DNA from: Alphaproteobacteria bacterium UBA2966 | Lineage (GTDB): Bacteria > Pseudomonadota > Alphaproteobacteria > UBA2966 | Direction: 5' to 3' | Length of the DNA: 18,221 bases | Assembly: GCA_002348365.1 (NCBI GenBank) | Contig: DEBC01000083.1 | Location: forward strand, 1 to 18,221 | Shown here: positions 6,837 to 15,027 of the stretch, one piece after another | Position numbering within the stretch: position 1 is the stretch's first letter | Layout: each line of letters opens with the position of its first letter | Notes under the pieces: model-generated | The model's input: only the letters and a program-made list of their open reading frames with translations | What the model was told of the DNA's origin: nothing | The model's database searches: none | Program-made: the position numbers and the translations under genes

Positions 6837-8258
6837 ATGGCTATAGAAAAACAAGGCCCTCTCAAACCAGGAGATCCGGGCGCACCTGCGCCCAGCTTTC
6901 AGGACATTATTGCCTCCGACAATGACCGTCCTCCGGGATCTATGTTCGAAGAAAATGTGCCAGACCTCGGCACCGCGGACCTTTCACGGGAGCGGTACTT
7001 TTCACACCGGTGGCATGAGCTAGAAGCGCAAAAACTCTGGCCCAAGGTTTGGCAGATGGCATGCCGCGAGGAAGAGATCCCCGAAGTGGGCGACTACCTG
7101 GTGTATGACATTATCGATGAGTCAGTGATTGTTGTGCGCACGGCGCCGGATCGGATACGCGCCTACCACAACGCCTGCCTTCACCGGGGAACCCAGCTCT
7201 GCGCGCCCGAGTCGAGGGGTCAGGTTGCTCATTTTCGCTGCCCGTTTCACGGTTTCACCTGGGCGTTGGATGGCTCGTTAAAAGCAGTTCCAAGCCGATG
7301 GGATTTTCCCCATGTGCAATCGGCGGACTTCGCGTTACCCGAGGCAAAAGTGGGTACCTGGGGCGGTTTCGTGTTCATCAACATGGATCCAAACGCGGAA
7401 TCGCTTGACCAATACCTTGGTGTGCTGCCAACCCATTTCTCCGCATGGCCGTTAGAAAATCGCTATATCGCCGCCCATGTTCGTAAGGAACTCCCCTGCA
7501 ACTGGAAGATCGCACAGGAGTCGTTCATGGAGGTGATGCACGTGGGGGCAACACACCCACAGACCATGCCATACATCGGCGACGTCAACTCTCAATACGA
7601 TGTTTTTGGCGATAACGTGAACCGCATGATCACGGCACAAGCTGTGCCGAGCCCGCTGAATCCGAACATTACCGAGCAAGAAGTGGCAGAGGTCTTCGTA
7701 CAGGAACTCGCTGGCTCGCCCGGGCCGGGTGCCGACGACGAGTTTGAGATCGCGGATAGCACACAATTCGAAATGCAAGACAACGAATCTGCACGGCAAG
7801 CCATGGCGCGACTGATGCGGAACAACCTGACGGTTACTACCGGGGTCGATCACAGCGAGGTGTCAACGAGCGAAGTGCTGGACACCACCATGTATCAGCT
7901 TTTCCCGAACTTTATGCCGTGTGGCGGCGCCGGTGTGCCAGTGATATTTCGCTTCAGGCCCCACGCGCAAGACCCGGAGCGATCGACCATGGACGTTATG
8001 TTGCTGTACACCTTCGACTCAAGCGGTGATCGCCCACCCCCAGCAAAGATCACGACGCTAGGAGTTGAAGATAGCTGGTTCGATGCCCCAGAGCTGGGAG
8101 GGATTTGCACGATCTTCGAGCAGGACACCGCGAACATGCCTATGGTCCAGCGCGGTTTGAAGGCGTCTAAGAAACCAGGGGTTACGCTGTCTCGATACCA
8201 GGAGCTGCGACTACGTCACTATCACCAACGGCTCAACCAACTGCTGGGCCAAGAGTAG
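6837..8258 (+). CDS. Rieske non-haem iron oxygenase, alpha subunit
   Basis: The catalytic subunit of a Rieske-type ring-hydroxylating or related oxygenase. Numbering from the upstream ATG at 6825, the [2Fe-2S] cluster ligands are Cys118-x-His120 (ACLHRG) and Cys139-x2-His142 (CPFHGFTW), a typical CxH-x18-CxxH arrangement. The mononuclear iron site is represented by NWK (226-228), His239 and His244 in EVMHVGATH, and an acidic cluster FEQD (431-434) before NMPMVQRG that supplies the Asp ligand. At about 475 residues it fits the alpha subunit. The family inserts oxygen from O2 using electrons from a reductase and sometimes a ferredoxin, none of which is nearby; nor is a beta subunit. I prefer the ATG at 6837 because GGGAAG precedes it closely, whereas the ATG at 6825 has no site. 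The substrate is unknown. The SDR end is 12 bp away, convergent, and could act on a diol or alcohol product. Confidence 0.94.
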   Translation: MAIEKQGPLKPGDPGAPAPSFQDIIASDNDRPPGSMFEENVPDLGTADLSRERYFSHRWHELEAQKLWPKVWQMACREEEIPEVGDYLVYDIIDESVIVVRTAPDRIRAYHNACLHRGTQLCAPESRGQVAHFRCPFHGFTWALDGSLKAVPSRWDFPHVQSADFALPEAKVGTWGGFVFINMDPNAESLDQYLGVLPTHFSAWPLENRYIAAHVRKELPCNWKIAQESFMEVMHVGATHPQTMPYIGDVNSQYDVFGDNVNRMITAQAVPSPLNPNITEQEVAEVFVQELAGSPGPGADDEFEIADSTQFEMQDNESARQAMARLMRNNLTVTTGVDHSEVSTSEVLDTTMYQLFPNFMPCGGAGVPVIFRFRPHAQDPERSTMDVMLLYTFDSSGDRPPPAKITTLGVEDSWFDAPELGGICTIFEQDTANMPMVQRGLKASKKPGVTLSRYQELRLRHYHQRLNQLLGQE

Positions 8259-8270
8259 AGTCGCAGCGAG

Positions 8271-9203
8271 TTACACTTCCAGGCGCACTGGCGGCAGCCC
8301 GGGGTCTATACCTGTAGCCTCGATCGATCGTTCCCACAGGATACGCGCCATCTCAGGATTGTGCGCAACTTCAGCGAGCTCGGCCACGATGGGAGGGCCA
8401 ACCGTCTGAAAACGCTTTGAAGGCCCGTAGTAATGGGCCCCTTTGGCATCCTGATCAACCGCCGCTCGCAAGGTCGGCAAGGCACCGCCGGCAGCCGACT
8501 GGAACGGCATGAATAACTTAAGCAGGCGAAGGCCGATGGTTCCCGAGAATTCCCGGGTGAGCTCGCTGTGAGCGAAACCAGGATGACAGGCCAAAGAGAG
8601 AACGGAGTCCCCGGCGGCACTCAAACGTCTCTGCAGTTCAGTTGTGAACAAAGCGTTAGCCAGCTTGCTCATGCCATAACGCTCCATCCGATCGTAGTGC
8701 TTTGTTGCCTGGAGATCATCAAAGTCGATTTTTCCACCCCGATGCGCCGCGCTGCTTACGGTGACGACACGTGCATCCTGACTCGACCTCAGCAGGTCAA
8801 GCAAAAGCCCAGTAAGGGCGAAGTGTCCAAGGTGATTGATGCCGAATTGCATTTCGAAGCCATCCTCTGTCTCCGTTCGTTCAGGGATAGACATGACTCC
8901 AGCATTGTTTATAAGGACATCCAGGCGCCCTCCAGCTCGAACTTGACTCGCCGCTTTTCGAATGGATTCAAGACTGGCTAGATCGAGGGGTAGAAAAATC
9001 ACATCGCCCTTGACGGGCTTTTCCATAATTCGCTGGCGTGCAGCCTCAGCGCGTTGGGCAGATCGGCATCCGATAAGCACGCGCGCACCGCGCTCGGCAA
9101 GTACCCTCGCCGCCTCATAGCCGATTCCCGTATTCGCGCCTGTAACCAAGATGGTTCGGCCAGACTGGTCGGGAACACTGTCTTCAGTAAATGACTTATC
9201 CAT
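8271..9203 (-). CDS. Short-chain dehydrogenase/reductase (retinol dehydrogenase-like)
   Basis: A 310-residue NAD(P)-dependent SDR, probably cytoplasmic. The Rossmann cofactor motif is TGANTGIG (21-28), followed by the NNAG motif (99-102), catalytic Ser at 150/151 in TVSSAAH, and YGMSK with Tyr176 and Lys180. The Arg pair near CRSAQRAE after beta-2 suggests NADP preference. The extended C-terminal region and the FGINHLGHF segment resemble retinol dehydrogenase/WW-domain oxidoreductase-like SDRs found in many bacteria. The reaction is interconversion of an alcohol and a ketone or aldehyde; the substrate is unknown. No Shine-Dalgarno sequence precedes the ATG, while an AT-rich TATATT lies only 10 bp upstream, which could mean a nearly leaderless transcript. 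It converges on the Rieske gene with 12 bp between stops. Confidence 0.92.
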   Translation of the reverse strand: MDKSFTEDSVPDQSGRTILVTGANTGIGYEAARVLAERGARVLIGCRSAQRAEAARQRIMEKPVKGDVIFLPLDLASLESIRKAASQVRAGGRLDVLINNAGVMSIPERTETEDGFEMQFGINHLGHFALTGLLLDLLRSSQDARVVTVSSAAHRGGKIDFDDLQATKHYDRMERYGMSKLANALFTTELQRRLSAAGDSVLSLACHPGFAHSELTREFSGTIGLRLLKLFMPFQSAAGGALPTLRAAVDQDAKGAHYYGPSKRFQTVGPPIVAELAEVAHNPEMARILWERSIEATGIDPGLPPVRLEV

Positions 9204-9353
9204 CAGGATATAGAATATACGAAAGTGCCCCGTTGAGTATTGACTGAGAATCAGGGTGAAAATCGAAAAGCCACCAAGACCCGCGCCGTTGCGAAAAGCG
9301 TTAGCAACTAGAGGAATGTGTGCGCTATGGTCGAAGCAGTGACCGTTGCGACT

Positions 9354-11324
9354 TCACAAGCCCCCGGGTCCACAATCGTTGACCAGGTAATCTTCTAGCG
9401 AGCTCAACACTGCCAAATGATGCTGTGGCCACCATGGCAGGCTGTGCCAAAGATCAACGATTTCTAGGTACTTCACGTCTTTGCCGGCACGCCGCATGGC
9501 CCGAACAAACTTGCGCGATTGCTCAATTGGAACACGCTGGTCACGGTCGCCATGCATGACGAATATCGGTATTTCAGCGTCATCGACATGGTCGAGAGGC
9601 GACATTCCGCTGATGGTGGGATTTTGATATTCACGAGTAAATGGGTTTTCGAATGTCACCTTATCGAAACTGCGCAACTCCGCCAGGCCCGCTCCCGACA
9701 CCGCACACTGAAAGGGAGAATTGCGTCGAACGCTAGCGGCCATAGCCGCAAACCCACCGTAGGAATATCCGTAAATTGCGACCCTTGCCTCATCAGCAAT
9801 ACCCTGATCGACGAGCCAGGCAACGCCATCGTCCTTGTCGTCCTGCATTTTCTGGCCCCACTCGTTGTCTCCCGCTCTCCATAGCTTCTGACCGAAACCT
9901 TCCGAGCCGCGGTATTGAGGTTGCAACACGGCATACCCCCGATTTGCCAAAAACTGCGCCCACAAATCCCAACCAAGGATGTCGCGAGCCCACGGCCCAC
10001 CGTGAGGCATAACCACTGCCGGAAAAGGACGCTCACCCGACGACGGGATGGTCAGATATGCAGGTATTTCAAGGCCATCGCGCGCCTGATATGTGACAAA
10101 GCGCATATCCGACATTTTGTCCGGAGTAAGCAGGGGATACTTCCGTCCCAGGGATATCAGATCTTTTCCATTTACCAGCAGGTAGTACGCACCCGCTTCT
10201 TTAGGGCCAGAAGATTCAACCACGATAATGGTGAGATCATCCGACATGGATATCCAATCGTGCTGCTGGTCGGCTGGCAGCGCCTTAGCAAGTCTTTCCT
10301 GCAGCGCAATTCGCTTTGCTTCCGTGTATTTTCTTTCTAATTTGTGGCTGATACCAAGAAAACCTACCACTTCACCAACGTTTTCAGGATCTGATGCAGT
10401 AAGCACATCTAATGCTTCGACGTCACCTCCGCCATATAGCGGATCACCCAGTTGGCGAGTAGCCAGGTTATATGTGCGTATAACGCTTCTTTCGCGCTGC
10501 ACGTTGTCGAGCACATATACCTCACGGCCTTCTCGACGAAATCCGATTGGCGTCAGTCCCTCCCGCTCTTTGGCGTACAAACGATAGTGCTCTTCCCACT
10601 TTCCACTGCTCGGATTTTTATAGCTATAGCGTATATGCGTGTCTTTGCCTGCCCTTTCGAGCCGAGCTTTCCCACGAATCTCGCCATGTCGATCAGCAAA
10701 AAAAGCGTCTCCAGCAGCACCCCGATATACCCGTCTGGCGACAAAATTTTTCAGGTTCACCTCATAGATATCTTCGGCGAACTCAAGGTTTGTCAAAGAG
10801 ACCAGCACTTTGTCTTTGTGCTGGGGTAATCGATTGAACAAACTGATCGACAATGCGTCTCGACCTTCAAACAGCTCGCGAAACCGCTTTCCTCTGTCAT
10901 CGACAATATAAACTTTGTCTCGAAACCAACGTGTCGGACGACCGCCTACCCGAATATCGAATTTCTGTCTTCCTACCACCAGAAGGTATTTGTCGTTCAA
11001 CCAAGAAACCGCCAGGGCTTTTACGTCTACCGGCTTGAAGCGGCGCGGCGGGATCGACAGGTCGTTCGTCTGCCAAACAGTTATCTCAGGCGGTTCATTG
11101 ATACCAGATAAAGTTAGTGCTACGAGCTGATCACCATCGGGGGTGACCTCAACACTCGATATAAGCGGATCGTGAATCCAAGCAGCCAAAGGAATTTTTT
11201 CGGCCGCCAACCCTGAGGCGCACCAAAAACATAGCGTGCAACAGGCAATCGCCTGCCAGGTGATCCTGTGGGCATGCCTGGCATTACCTGCCCAAAGCAA
11301 ATGCGCCCCGACTGTCTTTACCAT
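9354..11324 (-). CDS. S9 family prolyl oligopeptidase-type peptidase, exported
   Basis: A 656-residue serine peptidase of the prolyl-oligopeptidase clan, close to the acylaminoacyl/dipeptidyl peptidase branch. The N-terminal half (about 45-400) is the beta-propeller region; the catalytic alpha/beta hydrolase domain follows. The triad is Ser521 in YGYSYGGF (518-525), Asp595 in MHGDRDQRVP and His627 in WHSLPWW. An oxyanion segment MPHGGPWARD precedes it. An N-terminal hydrophobic segment ending GLAA (about 22-41) predicts export to the periplasm, although its n-region is long and the true start may lie slightly downstream. No ribosome-binding site precedes this ATG, which is 7 bp after the receptor stop, suggesting translational coupling in one transcript. 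In this family, substrates are usually oligopeptides of up to about 30 residues, consistent with cleaving peptides imported by the receptor. Confidence 0.93.
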   Translation of the reverse strand: MVKTVGAHLLWAGNARHAHRITWQAIACCTLCFWCASGLAAEKIPLAAWIHDPLISSVEVTPDGDQLVALTLSGINEPPEITVWQTNDLSIPPRRFKPVDVKALAVSWLNDKYLLVVGRQKFDIRVGGRPTRWFRDKVYIVDDRGKRFRELFEGRDALSISLFNRLPQHKDKVLVSLTNLEFAEDIYEVNLKNFVARRVYRGAAGDAFFADRHGEIRGKARLERAGKDTHIRYSYKNPSSGKWEEHYRLYAKEREGLTPIGFRREGREVYVLDNVQRERSVIRTYNLATRQLGDPLYGGGDVEALDVLTASDPENVGEVVGFLGISHKLERKYTEAKRIALQERLAKALPADQQHDWISMSDDLTIIVVESSGPKEAGAYYLLVNGKDLISLGRKYPLLTPDKMSDMRFVTYQARDGLEIPAYLTIPSSGERPFPAVVMPHGGPWARDILGWDLWAQFLANRGYAVLQPQYRGSEGFGQKLWRAGDNEWGQKMQDDKDDGVAWLVDQGIADEARVAIYGYSYGGFAAMAASVRRNSPFQCAVSGAGLAELRSFDKVTFENPFTREYQNPTISGMSPLDHVDDAEIPIFVMHGDRDQRVPIEQSRKFVRAMRRAGKDVKYLEIVDLWHSLPWWPQHHLAVLSSLEDYLVNDCGPGGL

Positions 11325-11331
11325 AGGCTGG

Positions 11332-14295
11332 CTAGAAACTCCTATAGACCTGCATCACCAGCGTACGCCCCAATAGATCGTATCCAACACCCGGAAGCGT
11401 ATTGAATATGCGAGAAGTTGCATCTCGAGGAACACCGTCCGCAACCAGCGGTGGCTGGTTGTCAAACACATTACGCAACGACGTCAGTATGCCCCAGCTA
11501 CCGGGTTCGTACCGAACCGTCAGGGTGTGATACCACTCGGTCTTGGTTGAGACCGGTCGGTCTAGGGTTGTGGTATCAGGGTCGAAAACAGGTTTCTCCG
11601 CAGATTTTCCTACAAAACGTGTTCGCCAGTTGAGTGTCCAGTTCTTGTAGTCGATCCTCAGATCAACATCACCGTTCCATTTGGGATGACCCCAGTTACC
11701 TACGGAGTCCCATTCATCGTCGAAGAGCTGGGTACGCTGTTCGACTAACCGGGCGATTGTGCCATCGATAGTCAAGTCAAAGCGTTCGAAAGATTTATCG
11801 TAACGAAAATCAATATCTGCGCCTCTGGCTGCTTGGAGGCCGACATTCAGGAGGGACGCATCCACATCGGTAAGAAAGCCATCCGCACCTCGTGGGGCGA
11901 TCCGACTACAAAAGGCGTTACTTCTGTTGGGTGAGTTATAGCAAGTACTCAATATATAACCGATTGAGGGGTCGGCAACTGTATTTTCAAGGTCAATTTC
12001 CCACCACGTGTACGCGAGGGAAAAACCGAGGTCTTGAGGTTGCAGAACAATACCAGCGGTGAACGAATCAGAGGTTTCAGCCTTGAGGTCGCGGTTGCCA
12101 CCGATAACCTGCCTTATGCTCGGGCCGCCTTCTGCTCCCAGGTCGTCTGGCAGGCCTTCGGCCGCACAGTTCTGGTAGACAACATCGTCCGGATCGAAAT
12201 TTTGTCCATAGTTCACGCATGGATCGTTTAGAAAAGGTGAGAAGCCCGTCTGGTTAGCTAGGAACTGTTCGTAGAGATCTGGTGCACGGAATGAAGTCCC
12301 ATAGGTGGCGCGCAAACGCAGAAATGAAAGGATTTGGTGATCCAATGCGAACCGGTACGTTATGTCGTCGCCGTAGGAGTCGTAGTCAGTCCATCGCACA
12401 GAAGCATTGAAAATCATTTCTTCCGCAAGAGGCACCTGTTTGAGCAAAGGCACTTCGAGTTCAGCGAATATCTCTTTTACCGTGTCGTCTCCACTGGTGA
12501 TGCCTGACGATGTCATTCCCCACAAGTTGTCGTTTTGTGCCTCAATATCAGGTACGTCATGTATGTCTTCATTCCGGATTTCAAAACCCAGCACCACATC
12601 TACGTCATCGCCATTGGGAAACTCGAATAACCGGCCAGTGACGTAACCGGCAAACTGAATGCTCTTATAGGTGGTCTCGCCCTTAGTTTGCTTCGTAATG
12701 AAATCCAGCACGTCGTCCGGCAGGCGCCCACGCAACAGAGCATCTTCGGTGAAAAGATTCGCCGGAACGCAGCCTGCGACGCTGGCGTCTGCACAAACCA
12801 AATTACCACCAGCATCCAGGGTGGAGTTTAAAGACGCCGCCACCCGAGAGGCGATAAAATTGGGGTCTTTATAGGTGCCTTTGGAATGGCTGTAGCCGGC
12901 GTAGGCTGAATAACTCCACGACTCGGATATATCGCCATCCAGCCCTACGAAAAAGTTGACGCGATCAACTGATACTTCGCTAGTGTTGCTCGTCAAGTCA
13001 TAGCTTGGAAGCACTGGCAGAACGGCAAACCCCCCAAACGCGGCAAGCGGGCCGTATAGTCCGAAAGGATTTGTTGGATTGGTCGCAGGCACCTGCGGAA
13101 AGAACTGTCGGAAACCACTATATTCTGTTGACCTATGGTTGTAATAAAGCTCGTAGTAGAGGTTTGCCGAGCGGCCGAAAAGGTCCAGGTCCTTGTCCGC
13201 AAAAGAAGTGATCGAAAACACTTCCGTTTCCGGGTAGAAAGTATCCACTGCAGGGCTCTTCTCATCTCGATAATACGGACCTTCGTTGTCCCATGCCGGA
13301 AGGTCACCGTCTGCATTCTGATACGCTGGATCCTTATAACCATGCACAGGAACGGTCGTGTAATAAGGAATGCCATATAAATTTGGCGTATCAAAATAGG
13401 GGTTGAGGGGAGTGGGTTGTTCTAGACTAGGCTCGTAACGAGCCCAGCCAAACGGCGATACAACGAACCCATGAATGAAACCAAAGCACAAGGGATCACC
13501 CGTTTCCGGATTGGTATTGTCGATAACACCATCACCGTGCTGATCCGTGTATCGCGGCTGCTGATCGCACTTTGAATAGCCTCGATCTGCGGCAACCATC
13601 TCGCTGTCCTTGGTATACCCTGCCGAGACGTTAAAAGACCAGTCGCTCCCGACAGTGCCCCATGCAGCATCAACGACATAGGTTTCACCTCCACTTTCTT
13701 TCGGAATAGCGGTCTGCAAGCTAACTTCGAACCCCTCTATTCGTTTCTGCGTAATTGCATTAACAACCCCTGCAATTGCGTCTGCTCCGTATACAGAAGA
13801 GGCCCCGTCTTTAAGAATTTCGTAACGTGAAATTATCGTGTTTGGTAGCGCCGTCAGGTCAACTGAGTTAGTGGCACCTCTAACACCTGAAGGCCCCCAA
13901 CGTTTTCCATTAACCAGAAACAACGTGCGCTGCTCGCCAAAGCCTCGCAGCGAAACCGACAATGCCCCCGGACCCCCATCGGTGACGAAACCGGAAAAGC
14001 TGTTGTCGATCTGCTGCCCCGACGCCACCGTCGATCCTTGCAGGATTTCCGCCGTCGTCAAAAGTCCCGCAAGTGCCGAACTTTCGCTGGTTATAACTTG
14101 TATTGGTGCCGCACTAGTGAACTCGTCTCTGCGAATGCGCGAGCCGGTTACGACGACTTCCTCAATCCGCCGCACTGGCGTGCTTGATGCATCGTCTGCT
14201 TGCGCCGACTCATCTTCGGCCGCAAAGATCAGCGTACCAGGAGACAGCAACAAAGAGGCTGCCAAGATCTTTTTGAATATAGCCATCGGTTTCAT
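11332..14295 (-). CDS. TonB-dependent outer-membrane receptor (peptidase-linked)
   Basis: A 987-residue TonB-dependent receptor. Residues 1-26 are a Sec signal peptide ending in FAA. A TonB box-like EEVVVTGSRI (46-55) follows, then the plug domain with APIQVITSE, the VSLRGFGEQRTLFLVNGKRW segment and YEILKDGASSVYGADAIAGVVN. The rest is a 22-strand beta-barrel ending in an aromatic residue (VYRSF), as required for outer-membrane assembly. It is on the large side for the family, with long acidic, aromatic extracellular loops. It would import a ligand too large or scarce for porins, powered by TonB-ExbBD. It lacks the Cys/His pattern or other sign of siderophore or B12 specificity. A strong GGGGGAGGA ribosome-binding site precedes the ATG. 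The S9 peptidase follows within 7 bp, so peptide uptake is the best guess. The leader from the proposed promoter is about 170 bp. Confidence 0.95.
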   Translation of the reverse strand: MKPMAIFKKILAASLLLSPGTLIFAAEDESAQADDASSTPVRRIEEVVVTGSRIRRDEFTSAAPIQVITSESSALAGLLTTAEILQGSTVASGQQIDNSFSGFVTDGGPGALSVSLRGFGEQRTLFLVNGKRWGPSGVRGATNSVDLTALPNTIISRYEILKDGASSVYGADAIAGVVNAITQKRIEGFEVSLQTAIPKESGGETYVVDAAWGTVGSDWSFNVSAGYTKDSEMVAADRGYSKCDQQPRYTDQHGDGVIDNTNPETGDPLCFGFIHGFVVSPFGWARYEPSLEQPTPLNPYFDTPNLYGIPYYTTVPVHGYKDPAYQNADGDLPAWDNEGPYYRDEKSPAVDTFYPETEVFSITSFADKDLDLFGRSANLYYELYYNHRSTEYSGFRQFFPQVPATNPTNPFGLYGPLAAFGGFAVLPVLPSYDLTSNTSEVSVDRVNFFVGLDGDISESWSYSAYAGYSHSKGTYKDPNFIASRVAASLNSTLDAGGNLVCADASVAGCVPANLFTEDALLRGRLPDDVLDFITKQTKGETTYKSIQFAGYVTGRLFEFPNGDDVDVVLGFEIRNEDIHDVPDIEAQNDNLWGMTSSGITSGDDTVKEIFAELEVPLLKQVPLAEEMIFNASVRWTDYDSYGDDITYRFALDHQILSFLRLRATYGTSFRAPDLYEQFLANQTGFSPFLNDPCVNYGQNFDPDDVVYQNCAAEGLPDDLGAEGGPSIRQVIGGNRDLKAETSDSFTAGIVLQPQDLGFSLAYTWWEIDLENTVADPSIGYILSTCYNSPNRSNAFCSRIAPRGADGFLTDVDASLLNVGLQAARGADIDFRYDKSFERFDLTIDGTIARLVEQRTQLFDDEWDSVGNWGHPKWNGDVDLRIDYKNWTLNWRTRFVGKSAEKPVFDPDTTTLDRPVSTKTEWYHTLTVRYEPGSWGILTSLRNVFDNQPPLVADGVPRDATSRIFNTLPGVGYDLLGRTLVMQVYRSF

Positions 14296-14423
14296 CGGTC
14301 CTCCCCCTCATTCAGCCTTTATCTATACGGCTGCTACTTTGGCAACCCATCTTTGATGAGATCGAGCCGCCTCGGGCGTAAGCCCAACGCAGTTTGCGCG
14401 CCTATTTCGCTCACCAACGCTAG

Positions 14424-14453
14424 CGGTAGGCTCCAACGATCGATTCGGTAGGC
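14424..14453. repeat. 8-bp direct repeat upstream of the receptor gene
   Basis: CGGTAGGC occurs at 14424-14431 and 14446-14453, spaced by 22 bp (about two helical turns), with the palindromic CGATCG between the copies. It sits in the leader between the proposed promoter and the receptor start. Same-face direct repeats can be regulator sites, but this one is short enough to arise by chance. Confidence 0.3.
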
Positions 14454-14472
14454 GCGGCGTCCCCCACGCAGG

Positions 14473-14502
14473 GTACTAACATTTTATCGAAAGGGGTGTC
14501 AA
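14473..14502 (-). promoter_or_regulatory. Candidate sigma-70 promoter for the receptor-peptidase unit
   Basis: Reading leftward, a perfect -35 hexamer TTGACA (14502-14497) is followed after 18 bp by TAGTAC (14478-14473) as a weak -10. It points at the receptor ATG about 180 bp downstream. The -35 is convincing but the -10 matches only three of six consensus bases, so the call is tentative. Confidence 0.35.
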
Positions 14503-14607
14503 CCCAGGTCTAGCTCATCCGGCTTTGGCCCTCACTAGGCCTCAGTTCTCCTAAGCTTCCAGATTTTTTCCACAGGCCAGGATTGGACCCCATATCCCAA
14601 AATCCCA

Positions 14608-14877
14608 AATCAATCAGCTGTGGCCTTGCACACCTATAGCTCTGAGGATGCGGTTGGTATTCGCAATGCAGTGAACGACTAGATTCGCACCGGTAGTGCA
14701 TTCGACGGGATTGCGGACGTCGATACGGCGATGCGCGATAGCGAGGATTCTAGTTTGATCAAAGGTGGCGCGGCGCCTAACGACCACATCGTGCGCGGCC
14801 TGCGCTGCACCAACATAGGCTATCGGGAGATCGCTGCCCCAATTGCGCAGGCTCTGTTGGCAGTCGGCTACGACTAA
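14608..14877 (+). pseudogene. Decayed C-terminal fragment of an SGNH/GDSL-family hydrolase
   Basis: Translated rightward in the frame of 14608, this stretch reads like the end of an SGNH hydrolase: YSSEDAVGIRNAVND, then an in-frame TAG at 14680 where the family usually has Trp (NDWIR), then IRTGSAFDGIADVDTAMRDS, EDSSLIKGGAAPNDH and finally TNIGYREIAAPIAQALLAVG before a TAA at 14875. In intact homologues the Asp-His segment reads like DHLHPN...GY. Here the second His and the Pro have been replaced by an unrelated stretch (IVRGLRC), so the catalytic His is lost. No start, no GDSL block and no GxND block is present upstream; the region to 14503 shows nothing recognisable. A pseudogene remnant is the only reading I find that explains the protein-like sequence. 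It lies opposite to both flanking receptor genes. Confidence 0.72.
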
Positions 14878-14936
14878 CCCAATGAAGAATCCACAACTGT
14901 AGGCATCTAAGATCGACAACGAGTCGTGTTAGAAAT

Positions 14937-14976
14937 AAAAAAAGCCCCGGACTCGCGTGGATTGCGATCCGGGGCC
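14937..14976 (-). terminator. Intrinsic terminator of the second TonB receptor gene
   Basis: On the minus strand a stem formed by GCCCCGGA (14944-14951) and TCCGGGGC (14968-14975), eight perfect pairs, extends across a one-base bulge into TCGC/GCGA with a 7-base loop. Seven U residues (14943-14937) follow directly. It lies about 50 bp past the receptor stop. A second hairpin just before it (arms within 14987-14995 and 15001-15014, CTCG/CGAG inside GCGCG/CGCGC) may reinforce it. This ends the 15028-17793 transcript and separates it from the next receptor unit. Confidence 0.92.
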
Positions 14977-15027
14977 ATAGACTGATGCGCGCTCGTTAGT
15001 CGAGGACCGCGCGCTTCGGGACGGTCT

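Noticed and set aside
9288..9308. GTTGC/GCAAC hairpin between the S9 peptidase and SDR genes as a terminator
   Set aside because: Only a 5-bp stem with an 11-base loop and no U tract on either strand.
14614..14919. 101-codon minus-strand frame between the receptor genes
   Set aside because: Its sequence looks unlike a protein family, and the opposite strand gives recognisable SGNH hydrolase sequence; the open frame is a shadow of that remnant and also runs to near the terminator.
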